A DNA stretch of 64,000 nt from Granulicella sapmiensis (GCA_026225395.1 JAMFSR010000035.1:124001-188000), one strand, 5' to 3'. Shown: positions 9,415 through 19,546, counted from the stretch's first letter. A program made the numbers and translations. Notes: generated from the sequence alone by a model not told the origin.

Positions 9415-10449
9415 GTGAACATTGGGGAAATCGCTAGCAGAGCGGGTGTATCTCGTGCGACTGTCTCCCGTGTCATCAATGACGTCGCAACAGTCGATCC
9501 CAAGTTGGTGCGGCGCGTCAAGGCTGTCATCAACGAAGTTGGCTATCGTCCCAACTTCCAAGCGCAGGCACTTGCCCGGGGAAGGACTCACACCGTTGGG
9601 CTGATCGTTTCCGAAATCAGCGGTGGCAATCCGTTCTTCGCGGAAATCATTCTTCATTTCGAACGTGCCGCGCTCGAAAATGGCTATGAAGTCCTCATCA
9701 GCTTCGCGGATACAGAAACCAATCCCGACCACGTTGTTACCTGCGTCAACCGTATGCGCGAACGCCAGGTAGAAGGCATAGCGGTGCTTACCTTCGGCAT
9801 GGAAGAGGCTCTGGCCAAGAAGTATCAAACTATGGGCTTCCCCATGGTCTTTGCGGGCGCTCTGTTCGGCACGCGAGCGCTCAATATCCGCATTAACTAT
9901 CTTTCCGGTTTGCGTGAAGCCGTGAAGCATCTCGCGGAGTTTGGTCACACCCGCATCGGCTATCTCAGCGGCCGCCTTTTCTGGAGCAGCATGCGAACGC
10001 GCTATGAGGCGCTTCGAAAAGCAATGAAACTTGCTGGCGTCGTGTTTGACAAGGACCTCGTCGCCGAGTGCGATCACACACTTGAAGGCGGCGCGCAGGG
10101 GATGGCACGTCTCCTGAGCCTTCCAAAACCTCCAACCGCTGTCCTCTGCTGCAACGATATGGCGGCCATCGGCGCTATCAAAACGCTGCGGGCAAGGAAC
10201 CTTGAGGCGGGCCGGGATATTTCCCTCGTCGGTTTCGACGATCTTCCTCTTGCCGCTTACACCCAACCACCGCTCACCACAATCCGTTTCGCCCCCAGTG
10301 AGCTGGCAAAGATGGCCTTCGAAGTCCTGCTCGATGCTATCCAGGGCAAGAGCCGGAAAACGAACCGCGAATATAAAACACAATTCATTCTGCGCGAATC
10401 GACCGGAGCGCCGCGAGTGAAGCTACGGAAGACATCACCCAGACAATAG
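9415..10449 (+). CDS. LacI/GalR-family transcriptional regulator
   Basis: 344 residues starting at GTG 9415. An N-terminal helix-turn-helix ('IGEIASRAGVSRATVSRVIN') and hinge ('YRPNFQAQALARGRTHTVGL') are followed by a type-I periplasmic-binding-like sensor domain ('PTAVLCCNDMAAIGAIKTLR', 'ISLVGFDDLPLAAYTQPPLT'). All parts are present and the length is normal for the family. Beside the hydrolase genes it is likely their sugar-responsive repressor, possibly acting at the AAACCGGTT sites at 2848 and 8772. Confidence 0.92.
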   Translation: MNIGEIASRAGVSRATVSRVINDVATVDPKLVRRVKAVINEVGYRPNFQAQALARGRTHTVGLIVSEISGGNPFFAEIILHFERAALENGYEVLISFADTETNPDHVVTCVNRMRERQVEGIAVLTFGMEEALAKKYQTMGFPMVFAGALFGTRALNIRINYLSGLREAVKHLAEFGHTRIGYLSGRLFWSSMRTRYEALRKAMKLAGVVFDKDLVAECDHTLEGGAQGMARLLSLPKPPTAVLCCNDMAAIGAIKTLRARNLEAGRDISLVGFDDLPLAAYTQPPLTTIRFAPSELAKMAFEVLLDAIQGKSRKTNREYKTQFILRESTGAPRVKLRKTSPRQ

Positions 10450-10551
10450 ATCGGATAGCGATCCTGCGTCGGATGATCTCCAGGTCCCTCAGCGAGACGT
10501 TGGCGCTTCTCCCTTGCACCTGATCGAACTGATTGAACGGGGTCTGTGGGA
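10450..10551 (-). pseudogene. Relic of another member of the six-gene array
   Basis: Read on the minus strand, one frame gives 'FNQFDQVQGRSANVSLRDLE' then 'IIRRR', closely matching 'YQFSQVKGRTVNVSLSSLQL' / 'IRCR' of the 807-residue gene. The match is also plain in DNA (about 10464-10535 against 12910-12982, sharing agcgagacgttg). No start, no stop and no further coding potential. It is the remnant of a paralogue that once continued the array. Confidence 0.65.
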
Positions 10552-12327
10552 TCATCCCACCTGGATATCCTCCCGGGTGATGTGCAGGGCATCTTCCTTA
10601 CTTGAGTGGCCGCTCGTGGTGGTGCCTGACTGCCTATCCACATGGAGTAGATACGAATAGTCGGCAGAGACGACCCGGTCCATCAGGAAGTCATTGATCT
10701 CCATGTCTACTCTGCCTGTACCGGTGAGCTTGTTGCGGGTTAACGTGACTTCATTCCCAGGGGTGAATTTCACACGAACAGCGATGATATCCCCGGCAAA
10801 GGCGTCTGCCGGCACTTCCACCGAGATGCTCTGAGAGATGTCCGCGCCAGGCTCTTCATAGATGCGATTCCAGAGCGCATCCCGGTCTCCCTCGACACGG
10901 CCCTGAAATCCCACAGTTTGCACCCAATCGCCCATCTTCACTTCGATCTTCCCGGTAAAGAGCGTACGGCTTCCGCCGAACATCGCGTCGCGGAGTCGTT
11001 TCAGGGCGACCAGCCCTACTTCAAAGGAATCGGTGATGCGATGGTGAAGGTCCTGACAGCTGGCAGATGGCCTTGATTCTTCGCTCCAATGCAAATCATC
11101 CTCATGCGGCAGGCGAAGCGTGTACGTCATCTTGGTGTTGCCGATGGCGTCCGGCTTCAGAGGCCACAGTTCCACGTTGCTGAAACCGGGACCCGCCATT
11201 TCAAGAAGCTCCGTTCTTGCGTCTTTCAGTAAGCGGCCTTGCTTGTTCACTCGCGGAAATGCCTGGTATTCCACCTGAAACCGGCGAAAGCCACGCGCTG
11301 CCCTAATCTTCAAAAATCTCGGTGAACCTTTCTCGCCGACCAGATCGAAGTATTCCGGCAGATAGTAGAACTGGTTGAGCTGGCTCACCTTTTGGAAGTA
11401 GACCTGGCCGCCCTTGGTCGTCTGCATGCGCAGTCCCTGCCACGCTGGGCGGTTGAATTCCAAGTCCGCAACCCTGACTTCCAGCGGTTGCGTGGCAGGT
11501 AAAGTGACGGTTGCTACAAGCCATCGGTTTGCCCGCGCAAGGGCGGCGTAGACAGCGTACCTCAAACCCTCAAGCCGCTTGATCTCCCAGCGAAGGGCAT
11601 CGTCGGAATCCCCGGGGTCAATGATGTACACCGGCTTAGGCCCAAACTTGGTACGGCTCCTCTGTGCCAGCCGGCCTTCGAAAAAGGCAATGCTCAAGGA
11701 ATAAACCCTGAGCGAGTCCTGGCATCTCTTGACCTCTCCCGGGTTCTCCATGGATGCGAGATCCAGCCTCCGTGTCAGAGCCAGGACGAAGCGAACGGTC
11801 CCGTCCTTCATCATGGTGTCCAGTGCAACCTGATCGTCGTCGGACGATATCGTGAGCGTCGCGCGAAGCCGACCACTATTGTCTTCTAGCCGCTGAAAAT
11901 CGAACTGCTTCAGAAGCTTATCCCCCCTCCAGAGTTGCAACTGGAGCAAGCTTCTGACCGCCATCCCGGTTGCCTGCGCCGCTGTCCGCCCAGCGTCCCC
12001 CAGCTCCGGCGCAGGAAACGGCTCAAGGTCAGCGATGATTGTGTACTCCGCGGCGCAGCGCAGATGGATCTGCTGTCGTCTCACGCCGTTCTCATCGCTG
12101 TAGGTATACAGACGATATTGCGGCAAGAATAGCTTCTTTGACGGATTCTGAGAGTCCTCGAGGAGCACCTGATCCTGCTTCTCTCGTGGCGCTATCCCTG
12201 GGAAGACAGGACACCGCAGTGCCTCGCGAGCGAACGGTCCAGGATCGAGCACGGTCGAGACACGCAGCGTGTGACCAGGAGAGACTTCGATCGCATCCAC
12301 TGCCAGTTCGATCCTCGGCTCTGCCAT
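10552..12327 (-). CDS. Uncharacterised array protein F
   Basis: 591 residues. Start ATG 12327 follows the stop of the upstream gene by 2 nt and has GGAGGAG before it; the longer ORF-track start (12486) would run into that gene. No signal peptide or membrane segment is visible. Predicted mostly beta. It contains 'FYYLPEYFDLVGEKGSPRFL', a version of the FYxLPxxxxLxxDxxGxPxF motif at the N-terminus of the other array proteins, here in the middle. Last intact gene of the operon. Function unknown. Confidence 0.8.
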   Translation of the reverse strand: MAEPRIELAVDAIEVSPGHTLRVSTVLDPGPFAREALRCPVFPGIAPREKQDQVLLEDSQNPSKKLFLPQYRLYTYSDENGVRRQQIHLRCAAEYTIIADLEPFPAPELGDAGRTAAQATGMAVRSLLQLQLWRGDKLLKQFDFQRLEDNSGRLRATLTISSDDDQVALDTMMKDGTVRFVLALTRRLDLASMENPGEVKRCQDSLRVYSLSIAFFEGRLAQRSRTKFGPKPVYIIDPGDSDDALRWEIKRLEGLRYAVYAALARANRWLVATVTLPATQPLEVRVADLEFNRPAWQGLRMQTTKGGQVYFQKVSQLNQFYYLPEYFDLVGEKGSPRFLKIRAARGFRRFQVEYQAFPRVNKQGRLLKDARTELLEMAGPGFSNVELWPLKPDAIGNTKMTYTLRLPHEDDLHWSEESRPSASCQDLHHRITDSFEVGLVALKRLRDAMFGGSRTLFTGKIEVKMGDWVQTVGFQGRVEGDRDALWNRIYEEPGADISQSISVEVPADAFAGDIIAVRVKFTPGNEVTLTRNKLTGTGRVDMEINDFLMDRVVSADYSYLLHVDRQSGTTTSGHSSKEDALHITREDIQVG

Positions 12328-12329
12328 GA

Positions 12330-14753
12330 TTACTCCTCCGGCTCCGCAACATCGACGTCGAAGCTCCAGCCCTCGCTCTGCTCGGCGAGCTTCGTCGACG
12401 GTCCGCCCTTCTTCCACTTGATCTCGGCGGCCCACGAACACTTGAACTCGTCGAGGCCTTGGGGTATGGGACATGAGAAAACCCACTCCCCCGCTTTGAT
12501 CGCCTTCGTCAGCTCAGTGCCCTTCAACGCCTTCTTCTCCTGCCAGTCATAACCGATGGCGCGCATGGATAGGCTCACCTCCACGACAGCCGAAGGCTTA
12601 AGTGAACCGAGACGGAAATGCAACGGCATCAACGCAGGGCCGCTGATCGTCAACTCTCCAGGATCGTTGGCCGCGAGCCATGGGCCAACTAGGTCCCGTA
12701 GAGCCCCCTTGTGGATGACCCGGTACTCGAACGAGACGGGATCCTTGCTGTCGATGCGCAGCCGGTAGAGCTGCGGTTCACTATTTTTCCGTACAGAAAG
12801 CGTCACCTGCGGAACCGGGCCAGATGGAGAAGGCTTTCCTCCGGGTAGGTATCGTATCTCGACCTTCGCAGACGTAAACCCGTTCTCCCAGTTATCCTCG
12901 CCTGGAACGACCCTGCACCGGATCAGCTGCAGGCTACTTAGCGAGACGTTGACGGTTCTCCCTTTCACCTGGCTGAACTGATAGGAGTAGCTTGCCCTAC
13001 TCCCCTCACTGAGCCATCCCGAGGTGAAGTTATCGTGAAAGGTGTATTCGACACTGTAATCGTAGGTCTGCCCCTCAAGATGTGGTTGCCATGTCGCCGA
13101 CGTGCTGCTTCCCTTGTTGAACGAAAACACCTCGGTCCCATCCCCGTCTTCCTTGCGCGAGCGCGGATAGCGCAACGTGACCGTGGCCGCCTTCATTGAA
13201 GCGGTCGGATAGAGTTCCTCATCCGGCCCGTACACTTTGATCGGAAACGTGTCGAAGAACGCACTGTCGAAGACGACGCGCTGCAGATACTCGTTGGTCT
13301 TCTTCTCTTTGTCTTTCCAGACTGTCATCTGGCTGGCCAGGATATTGGTGAGGAACTGCTGCGGGCAGAACGACCGCTGCTGAGCTTCACGCTTATTGAG
13401 GTCGAAAGTCAACGTCCGCAACTCGGTTTGCCTAATCGCCTTCAATTCGAAGGAGATCACAGCGCCACCAGCGACCTTGGGAATGAGATCCTTGATCTTC
13501 TCGAGCTTCGAACTCGAGTTATCGGGGAGTTTTTTACCAGGCTCGGGCTCGTCGGGTTTTGCAGGCTCATCGTCAGGCGGTGGCGGGGGAGTCTCCTCGT
13601 CCTCTGGGTAAGGAGGTGGTGGATCGTCATCCTCGTCTTCCGGGTAAGGCGGCGGCGGGTCGTCATCCTCCTCCACCGGGTAAGGGGGCGGTGGATCATC
13701 CTCTTCCGCCTCATCCGGTGGGTCGCCGACCAGCGGCGGATGACGCAAGACAGGTCGCATCTCCTCCGGATTGCCCCCCGTATTCGCTGTATTACTCCCA
13801 ATGGTCGTATCGAGCGAATCCGGATCCTTCACCATGCCCCGCAGTTCGCCCGGCGTCAGCACGGGCTTCATCCATTCATTGATGATCTTCTCCTCGAGGA
13901 TCGACATGACCTTGGCCTCAAGCTCCTTATTCTGTCCCGGGAGAAAGTCTTCGATCTCGATCTTGATCACATCGTTGCGTTTCAGCTCTTCGAGCCCCGC
14001 CGTGATGCCCACCTTGATGAGCTTCTTCTGACCCGAGACGCGCGCGCTGAGGTGCTTATAGACCTGGCTCATATCGGCCGAGATATGGGCCTTGTACGAT
14101 GGCGTCATGCCGACGTACTTTAGCTGATAGATGATGCCGATGGGCATTGTGTCCGAGGGGTTCTCGAGCGTGGCGCGCATCAACTCGGCACCCTCCTTCG
14201 TGAGGTGCAGGCCGAAGATAGCGGTATTCTTCGCGTCGAGCGAAGGGGTCACGGAGCCTTGGATCGATTGCGTGAAGCTGAAGCTTGCGGTCTTTGCCTC
14301 GGGCTTTCCGGAAGCCGATTCCTCATCGCCCTCAGCTGGCTCGACCCGCAGGCTACTCTTATCGAAGCTGACACACTCCACCGTTCCTCCGACCCAGGGA
14401 GCCACGTGAAGTCGGATGTTGGATGGGCTTGGCGGTCCCTTTTCCTCATCCAGCTTTCCCTTCTCGGTGCACTCCTTGATCCACGCCCGAAAGACCGAAG
14501 CAATGACCAATTTGATTTTCTTCTCCACCACGGCGGGCAATTGGAGGCACACCTGGAAGTTGACAAAGGCGCCTTTCGGATCTCCCTCGCCGCCCGTGTA
14601 CTCGATCATCTGGAAGACAGGCTTCTCCACGCCTTCAATGGTTTGGCTGTCCAGAGAGACGTGATTGGGCAGATACCAGAAGGTGTAGGGATCCGTATGG
14701 TCTGCGAAGACCGTCGTCCACTCAATGGTTCGTTCCGTGCCAAGGTCAAGCAT
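12330..14753 (-). CDS. Uncharacterised array protein E, with PPxY repeats
   Basis: 807 residues, ATG with GAAGGAGA upstream. N-terminal motif 'FWYLPNHVSLDSQTIEGVEK', then the family core 'PSLDAKNTAIFGLHLTKEGA' and 'PIGIIYQLKYVGMTPSYKAH', a helical stretch, an acidic proline-rich linker with three copies of (D/E)DDPPPPYP at about residues 345-400, and tandem beta-sandwich-like segments to the C-terminus ('GWSFDVDVAEPEE'). No signal peptide or membrane segment. The linker looks like a flexible or protein-binding region. Paralogue of the genes at 14783, 17062 and 20335. Function unknown. Confidence 0.85.
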   Translation of the reverse strand: MLDLGTERTIEWTTVFADHTDPYTFWYLPNHVSLDSQTIEGVEKPVFQMIEYTGGEGDPKGAFVNFQVCLQLPAVVEKKIKLVIASVFRAWIKECTEKGKLDEEKGPPSPSNIRLHVAPWVGGTVECVSFDKSSLRVEPAEGDEESASGKPEAKTASFSFTQSIQGSVTPSLDAKNTAIFGLHLTKEGAELMRATLENPSDTMPIGIIYQLKYVGMTPSYKAHISADMSQVYKHLSARVSGQKKLIKVGITAGLEELKRNDVIKIEIEDFLPGQNKELEAKVMSILEEKIINEWMKPVLTPGELRGMVKDPDSLDTTIGSNTANTGGNPEEMRPVLRHPPLVGDPPDEAEEDDPPPPYPVEEDDDPPPPYPEDEDDDPPPPYPEDEETPPPPPDDEPAKPDEPEPGKKLPDNSSSKLEKIKDLIPKVAGGAVISFELKAIRQTELRTLTFDLNKREAQQRSFCPQQFLTNILASQMTVWKDKEKKTNEYLQRVVFDSAFFDTFPIKVYGPDEELYPTASMKAATVTLRYPRSRKEDGDGTEVFSFNKGSSTSATWQPHLEGQTYDYSVEYTFHDNFTSGWLSEGSRASYSYQFSQVKGRTVNVSLSSLQLIRCRVVPGEDNWENGFTSAKVEIRYLPGGKPSPSGPVPQVTLSVRKNSEPQLYRLRIDSKDPVSFEYRVIHKGALRDLVGPWLAANDPGELTISGPALMPLHFRLGSLKPSAVVEVSLSMRAIGYDWQEKKALKGTELTKAIKAGEWVFSCPIPQGLDEFKCSWAAEIKWKKGGPSTKLAEQSEGWSFDVDVAEPEE
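13560..13715 (-). repeat. Tandem repeat coding for acidic PPPPYP linker
   Basis: Three repeats of a roughly 36-42-base unit coding for DDDPPPPYPEDE-like segments inside array protein E. PPxY is the core of WW-domain ligands in eukaryotes; its role in a bacterium is unclear. Confidence 0.7.
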
Positions 14754-14782
14754 CGACTGTCTCCTTCGATCTGTGCCGGTTT

Positions 14783-17062
14783 CTACCTGGGGGAGGCCGG
14801 AATCTGCAATTCGAACGTGTCGCCATCGACAAACGGAACCGGCGTCACATCGCGGCCCTTGAAGTAATCGACTTTATAGCGATAGCTCGCGGGTTTGAGG
14901 AAGAAGTACTCCCAAACCTTCGGATCGCAAGACGAACGGGTAAAAACGAGGATCTCCTGAGCATCGTGGAGAAACTTATCCTGGTCTACGTGGCGAACAG
15001 TCACCTGAATCTTGTCGAAGCGGCTGTCCCAATCCCCTGCCAGCCCGACTCGGACCGCACCCCGGCCTGCAAGCACCTGGATATCGACCTTGCCATCCCG
15101 CCCCGGACCCGTCAAAGAAAGCTCATCACTCCAAACCGAGCACTTCAGCGCAAAGTCTCCGCTTCGAGCGGAAACCTTCATCACGTATTGAATGAGCGCG
15201 TTGTCGATACTGTCACACAGGTAGTTGAAGGCATCGGACGTCTTCTTGGGGGTCAACGTAATCGTCTTCTTACCCTTCGGCATCGCTTTGGCCCTGGTAT
15301 ATTCAAGCGCGAGGTCGATCTTTGACACGTCGGCCCAGTCCACGTCTGCTCCGCTGATGGCGAGCGACCGGGCATAAGGTCGTGGATCGCCGATCTCGAG
15401 GAAGTTGCGATCCCATTCCTTCCACGGCGTCTCGAGGCTTTCGCCGCCCTTCAGCGGTTCTCCGGTGTAACGCACACGAAACTCGCAAGCGGAACTCTTT
15501 CCGGCCAGGGTAAAGTTCCGGTACATTGCGCCTTTATCTTTGATCAGCGGAAGCCTGTTCTGCGGCGCGCTCTCGCCACTCGACCCGGCCGGACGTAGCT
15601 CAACGTCGACCCGCGGATAGCGATCCCAGGGAAAGCCGTAGTCCGGGCGAACCTCTACCGTTGTCAGATTGTAGACATCCGGCTGCGGGGTCACATAAAA
15701 CACCCGACCCGGAAAGGCGATGTCACTTTTGGAGATGGTAGGCCCACGACCCGGGACCGACTTGCCCTGTTCATTCTTAAACCGCACCGTGTAGTTGATC
15801 TTGACATTGTCGTTCCCCTCATCACGTGCCCAGCTTAGATCCGGGGGGGAGGCGTCCGACGTACCCAGGGATACTGTCTCGGGAGGAAACCTACCATACC
15901 GGGCCGTGACGTCGATCGCTTGAATATCGTGGGCCGTGAAGTCGATGGCAGACCGCACCGTGAGCTTCCGGAACTGGAAGAATGGGTCGTCGCCGAAGAC
16001 CACCTTCTGCACCGAGTCAGGCGAGAGCTTGGCGGCGTCGCTAAGCCCTCCAAGAAACGCGCAAGGGGAGATCGTTCGCTTGACCGCGATCCGCTCCCTC
16101 ACCTCCGCGTTCAACGTCGAGATCGCCGTAGTCGTGATGCTTGTCTTGTTGAAGGTGTAACCGAGTCCGACCACGCTGGAGAAAAGTCCACCGATCGAGT
16201 TGGCGATACCGTCCATGAGACCAGCCGCGGGCTTGTCCGGCTCGTTGCTGACCACCGGCGTGAAAAACTTGTTGGTCACCATATCGGTCAGGCGGTCGAC
16301 GACCATTGCGATGTTCGCGTCCACGCCGGCGTCGACACCACCCTCAATCGTCTTGGTGATTTCGATCTCAAACGTCTTGTCGTCCGTCAGCTTGCTGACT
16401 TCGTCCTTGATGTCTTCGTGAAAGAAGACATAGTTCTTCTTGGTCTGGGTTGAGAAGCGTTCAGACACCTTCTTCCAGTTTGCCTTGACCTTGACGTTGT
16501 AGGCAGGCTGAAGCCCAGCGAAGCTGAGCGTGTAGATCACACCGATCGGCGGATTTTTGCCTCCGCGGATGGCCTGATTGACCAGTTCCATGCCGTAGCG
16601 CGTCAGATTCACTGAAAAGATCGCGTTGTTGTCGCCATAGAGTGACGGAGTCTGCGAATAGCGCATGTGCTCCACAAATGCGGACTTCCCTTTTTCATCC
16701 GCACCGTACAGCATCAACTGGACACTTCCACCCGTAACCGGCACAGGAACAAGCCTCACGTCGGAGGGCTTGACCCGTTTCCCCGTCACGTTGAGTATCT
16801 CGGCGAGCTTCTTTTGTATCAGCTCTTTCTTCTCCTCTTCGACACCCAGATCGGTCTGAAAGGAGAGGAAGCCGCCTTGCAGGCTTCCCGCTTCGGATCC
16901 TGTGTATTGCAGGGCTTGGAAGACCGGCTTCTTCGTGACAGTATCCACCGAAAGACGCGGTCCCGACGGGAGATAGTAGAAGAGGGTATCATTCTGCGGT
17001 TCGTGATCCGGAAAGAGTGTTACGCCCTCAATCATGTGAAACGGCGGCATGAAATAGAGCAC
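14783..17062 (-). CDS. Uncharacterised array protein D
   Basis: 759 residues. Start GTG 17062 overlaps the upstream stop by one base (TAGTG) and has GGAGG about 9 nt before it. N-terminal motif 'FYYLPSGPRLSVDTVTKKPV', 'QGGFLSFQTDLG', then the family core 'PSLYGDNNAIFSVNLTRYGM' and 'PIGVIYTLSFAGLQPAYNVK', a helical linker, and several beta-sandwich-like segments ending in 'DGDTFELQIPASPR'. No export signal. It aligns with array protein E over its length. Function unknown. Confidence 0.85.
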   Translation of the reverse strand: MLYFMPPFHMIEGVTLFPDHEPQNDTLFYYLPSGPRLSVDTVTKKPVFQALQYTGSEAGSLQGGFLSFQTDLGVEEEKKELIQKKLAEILNVTGKRVKPSDVRLVPVPVTGGSVQLMLYGADEKGKSAFVEHMRYSQTPSLYGDNNAIFSVNLTRYGMELVNQAIRGGKNPPIGVIYTLSFAGLQPAYNVKVKANWKKVSERFSTQTKKNYVFFHEDIKDEVSKLTDDKTFEIEITKTIEGGVDAGVDANIAMVVDRLTDMVTNKFFTPVVSNEPDKPAAGLMDGIANSIGGLFSSVVGLGYTFNKTSITTTAISTLNAEVRERIAVKRTISPCAFLGGLSDAAKLSPDSVQKVVFGDDPFFQFRKLTVRSAIDFTAHDIQAIDVTARYGRFPPETVSLGTSDASPPDLSWARDEGNDNVKINYTVRFKNEQGKSVPGRGPTISKSDIAFPGRVFYVTPQPDVYNLTTVEVRPDYGFPWDRYPRVDVELRPAGSSGESAPQNRLPLIKDKGAMYRNFTLAGKSSACEFRVRYTGEPLKGGESLETPWKEWDRNFLEIGDPRPYARSLAISGADVDWADVSKIDLALEYTRAKAMPKGKKTITLTPKKTSDAFNYLCDSIDNALIQYVMKVSARSGDFALKCSVWSDELSLTGPGRDGKVDIQVLAGRGAVRVGLAGDWDSRFDKIQVTVRHVDQDKFLHDAQEILVFTRSSCDPKVWEYFFLKPASYRYKVDYFKGRDVTPVPFVDGDTFELQIPASPR

Positions 17063-19488
17063 TAGACACCCCCTCCATTAGCAAGTGCAGGCGCATCGAG
17101 CATGATGACCCACTCGGATGTCTTCCCCTTCAGCCTCTCGTTCGGGCGCTTCTTGTCTTTGAAAGTGATCGTGGCTTCATAGCTGAATCCCTCGGGGGTA
17201 TTCGTCCCCACCTCGATCGGCCACTCCAGCAGAGGATCAGCACTCTCCTCAAGCGACGCGACGGCCTTCTTCCCTTTGTAAGAAGGATCGACTGGATCCT
17301 CATACTTGACCACTAGGTTCCGCACGGCGCGGACGACCTCCCAGAAGTCGGCACCGGCTTCGATCACGATCATGATCTCCACGGTCTCCGATTCCTCCGC
17401 TGGCGCACGATCCTTCACCGCGGTAATCATGAGCCTCTCATCGTCACTGGGGACGATACCGGAGAAAGACCGAACCTGACCTTTTTTGTAGATCACCCTA
17501 CCGCTGGCCGACCACGTTCCATCCGCCTCACCTGGCACGCCCAGAGAAAACTCTTTGGGTAAATCGCGCTTGGTGAGCTTGAGGTTCGTGTAGCGGATAT
17601 ACTTTGCCGCACTGTCCTTGTACTGCACTTTGACATGAATCTCCTGGACATCCTTGTCGAACGTTGGAGAGTCGACCATGATGCTCACTCTGCGAAAGAA
17701 CGGATAATCAAGATCGAGCGACGACCCTACCTCGACCTCAACTCGGTCCTTCCATACAGTGTGATCTCGGAAGCTGTAGGACACATTGCAGACGAAGGGC
17801 TTTGGGTTGCGGATGAAGACAGGCCGCGCGAGAGACTGTATCAACTGCAATCCCGGGGTCGGCTTCTCGGCGTCGCGGTCATCGTCGTCGAAACGATCTT
17901 TCCCTCCGTCGGACTTCTCCTTTGATGTCTCTCCCTTGCCGGTGTCGAGGACAAAGCGGTACTGCTTCGGGACCTTGACACTGGGGTGCGTGACCTCCAC
18001 CTGGACCGCAGTGCAATCGCCCTTCAAAATCTCCAGCAGCGTCGCATTGACGGACATCGTGGCGACGCCCAGGTCCGCATCGGTCAGGATCACGCTACTG
18101 TCTACTGTGCTCAATTCAGGAGACTGGAAGGAGGTGCCGACATTCTTATAGAACACTTCGTAGCTGTAGATAAGCTCCTCTTCGGCCCCCTCCTGATTAA
18201 CCTCGATCGTCCAGCCCGTGAGGTTCTTCTCGTCAAAGGTTCGGTCGTCGCGGAATGATCCGTAGCGCGCACGCACTTCGATGTATGAGATCGGCGAGTC
18301 GGCGGCAAAGGTATGCTGCACGGAGATCTGGAAGTAGCGCTTCTCATAAAAGCCATGATTCAGCGTCAGACTAGAGGAAAGCTGCTTCCAGTCCAGCACC
18401 TTCCCGCCGCGATCCTTCATGGAAGTGATGGCGGGCAGAGTACCCTGCGGCGCAATATTAAAGTCGATAACATAGCTCTCATGCAGCGAGACACTGAAAT
18501 GTGACGACTTTCCATACTCACTCTTAAGCTGGCTTTTGCGTTCCTGAGACTGATCCTTGTAGTAGTACCAAAACCATCCATAGGAAGAGCGGACGGAGAT
18601 CTTATGCTCGTCGGCGTCCTTGGCCGCTGCCTTGCTGAACGACTCGCGTTCCTCCTTGCTCACGCCCGATAACTCTTGGAGCTCTTTCTCCATCTGCTTG
18701 CTGAGCGTCTCAAGCGCCCAATCCCGCACCTTCTTCCGGGTCGCTTCCACCACTGCCGCGGCAGCAGCATCCGCCGTCGCGCTGCCGGATTTAGGTTCGT
18801 ACTGTCCAAATTTAATGTCGATTTTGGCCACCCGGTCCGTTGAGAACTTCTCGTTCACCTCCTGAGCGAACCCTTTCCCTGTCCCCGCGCCGCCGGATGC
18901 AATCGTCTCAATAAACTTCCGCACTTGGTCCACGTTGTATTCGATCGACACGTTCATCTCACCGCAGCGCGCCGGTGTTCCCAGGTTGTAGACGACCTGG
19001 ATGGACCCTTTGCCACCATTCATGCCCGCCTTGAAGATCTCCGCCCATTGCGACGTCATCCTCAGATTGAACGACGTAACATTGCTCCCGATCAGGCTTG
19101 GTTTGCCAAGGTTCGTGACGCGAATATCGGGGTTGCCAGTGCCACCCGGAAGCAGGAGTTCAGCTGTGCCCCACAAATATTGCGGGCGGGTGACCGCCTT
19201 CTTTCCACCTAGCTGCTTGGTAAGTTCGTCGGCAATTCGCTTCATCTCCGCATCCGCGACGGTAAACTGCACGTCGAACAGACACAGAGCACCCTCGAGT
19301 GTGCTCTTGGAAGCGTCTTTTACCGTCTGCGAAGGCTGCCTGTATTCCACGTAAGAAAATACCGGGAGGCCATCGTCATCCAGACGAAAATTCGGCTGGT
19401 TCGGAACGACATAAAACTGCTCATTATCCTGATCGTCTGGATAAACGGTATAACCAAGGACGGTGCGTGGTCGGTCCAGAGTTAACAT
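17062..19488 (-). CDS. Uncharacterised array protein C
   Basis: 808 residues, ATG with AGAGGA 9 nt upstream. N-terminal motif 'FYVVPNQPNFRLDDDGLPVF', core 'PSLIGSNVTSFNLRMTSQWA' and 'IQVVYNLGTPARCGEMNVSI', then a long charged helix at about residues 255-310 ('KKVRDWALETLSKQMEKELQ'), likely a coiled coil, and beta-rich modules to the end. No signal peptide or membrane helix. Paralogue of D and E. Function unknown. Confidence 0.85.
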   Translation of the reverse strand: MLTLDRPRTVLGYTVYPDDQDNEQFYVVPNQPNFRLDDDGLPVFSYVEYRQPSQTVKDASKSTLEGALCLFDVQFTVADAEMKRIADELTKQLGGKKAVTRPQYLWGTAELLLPGGTGNPDIRVTNLGKPSLIGSNVTSFNLRMTSQWAEIFKAGMNGGKGSIQVVYNLGTPARCGEMNVSIEYNVDQVRKFIETIASGGAGTGKGFAQEVNEKFSTDRVAKIDIKFGQYEPKSGSATADAAAAAVVEATRKKVRDWALETLSKQMEKELQELSGVSKEERESFSKAAAKDADEHKISVRSSYGWFWYYYKDQSQERKSQLKSEYGKSSHFSVSLHESYVIDFNIAPQGTLPAITSMKDRGGKVLDWKQLSSSLTLNHGFYEKRYFQISVQHTFAADSPISYIEVRARYGSFRDDRTFDEKNLTGWTIEVNQEGAEEELIYSYEVFYKNVGTSFQSPELSTVDSSVILTDADLGVATMSVNATLLEILKGDCTAVQVEVTHPSVKVPKQYRFVLDTGKGETSKEKSDGGKDRFDDDDRDAEKPTPGLQLIQSLARPVFIRNPKPFVCNVSYSFRDHTVWKDRVEVEVGSSLDLDYPFFRRVSIMVDSPTFDKDVQEIHVKVQYKDSAAKYIRYTNLKLTKRDLPKEFSLGVPGEADGTWSASGRVIYKKGQVRSFSGIVPSDDERLMITAVKDRAPAEESETVEIMIVIEAGADFWEVVRAVRNLVVKYEDPVDPSYKGKKAVASLEESADPLLEWPIEVGTNTPEGFSYEATITFKDKKRPNERLKGKTSEWVIMLDAPALANGGGV

Positions 19489-19546
19489 GGGGAGCTATCC
19501 TCTTTGGAGAGTTCGGTTCGGCTACGGGGAGATCTGCGATTTCGAA

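Noticed and set aside
9409-10383. 324-codon minus-strand ORF opposite the LacI-type gene
   Set aside because: Its protein has no recognisable motif and mirrors codon positions of the clearly coding plus strand; shadow frame.
10257-10643. 128-codon minus-strand ORF across the end of the array
   Set aside because: It overlaps both the LacI-type gene and array gene F in other frames; the real signal there is the short paralogue relic.
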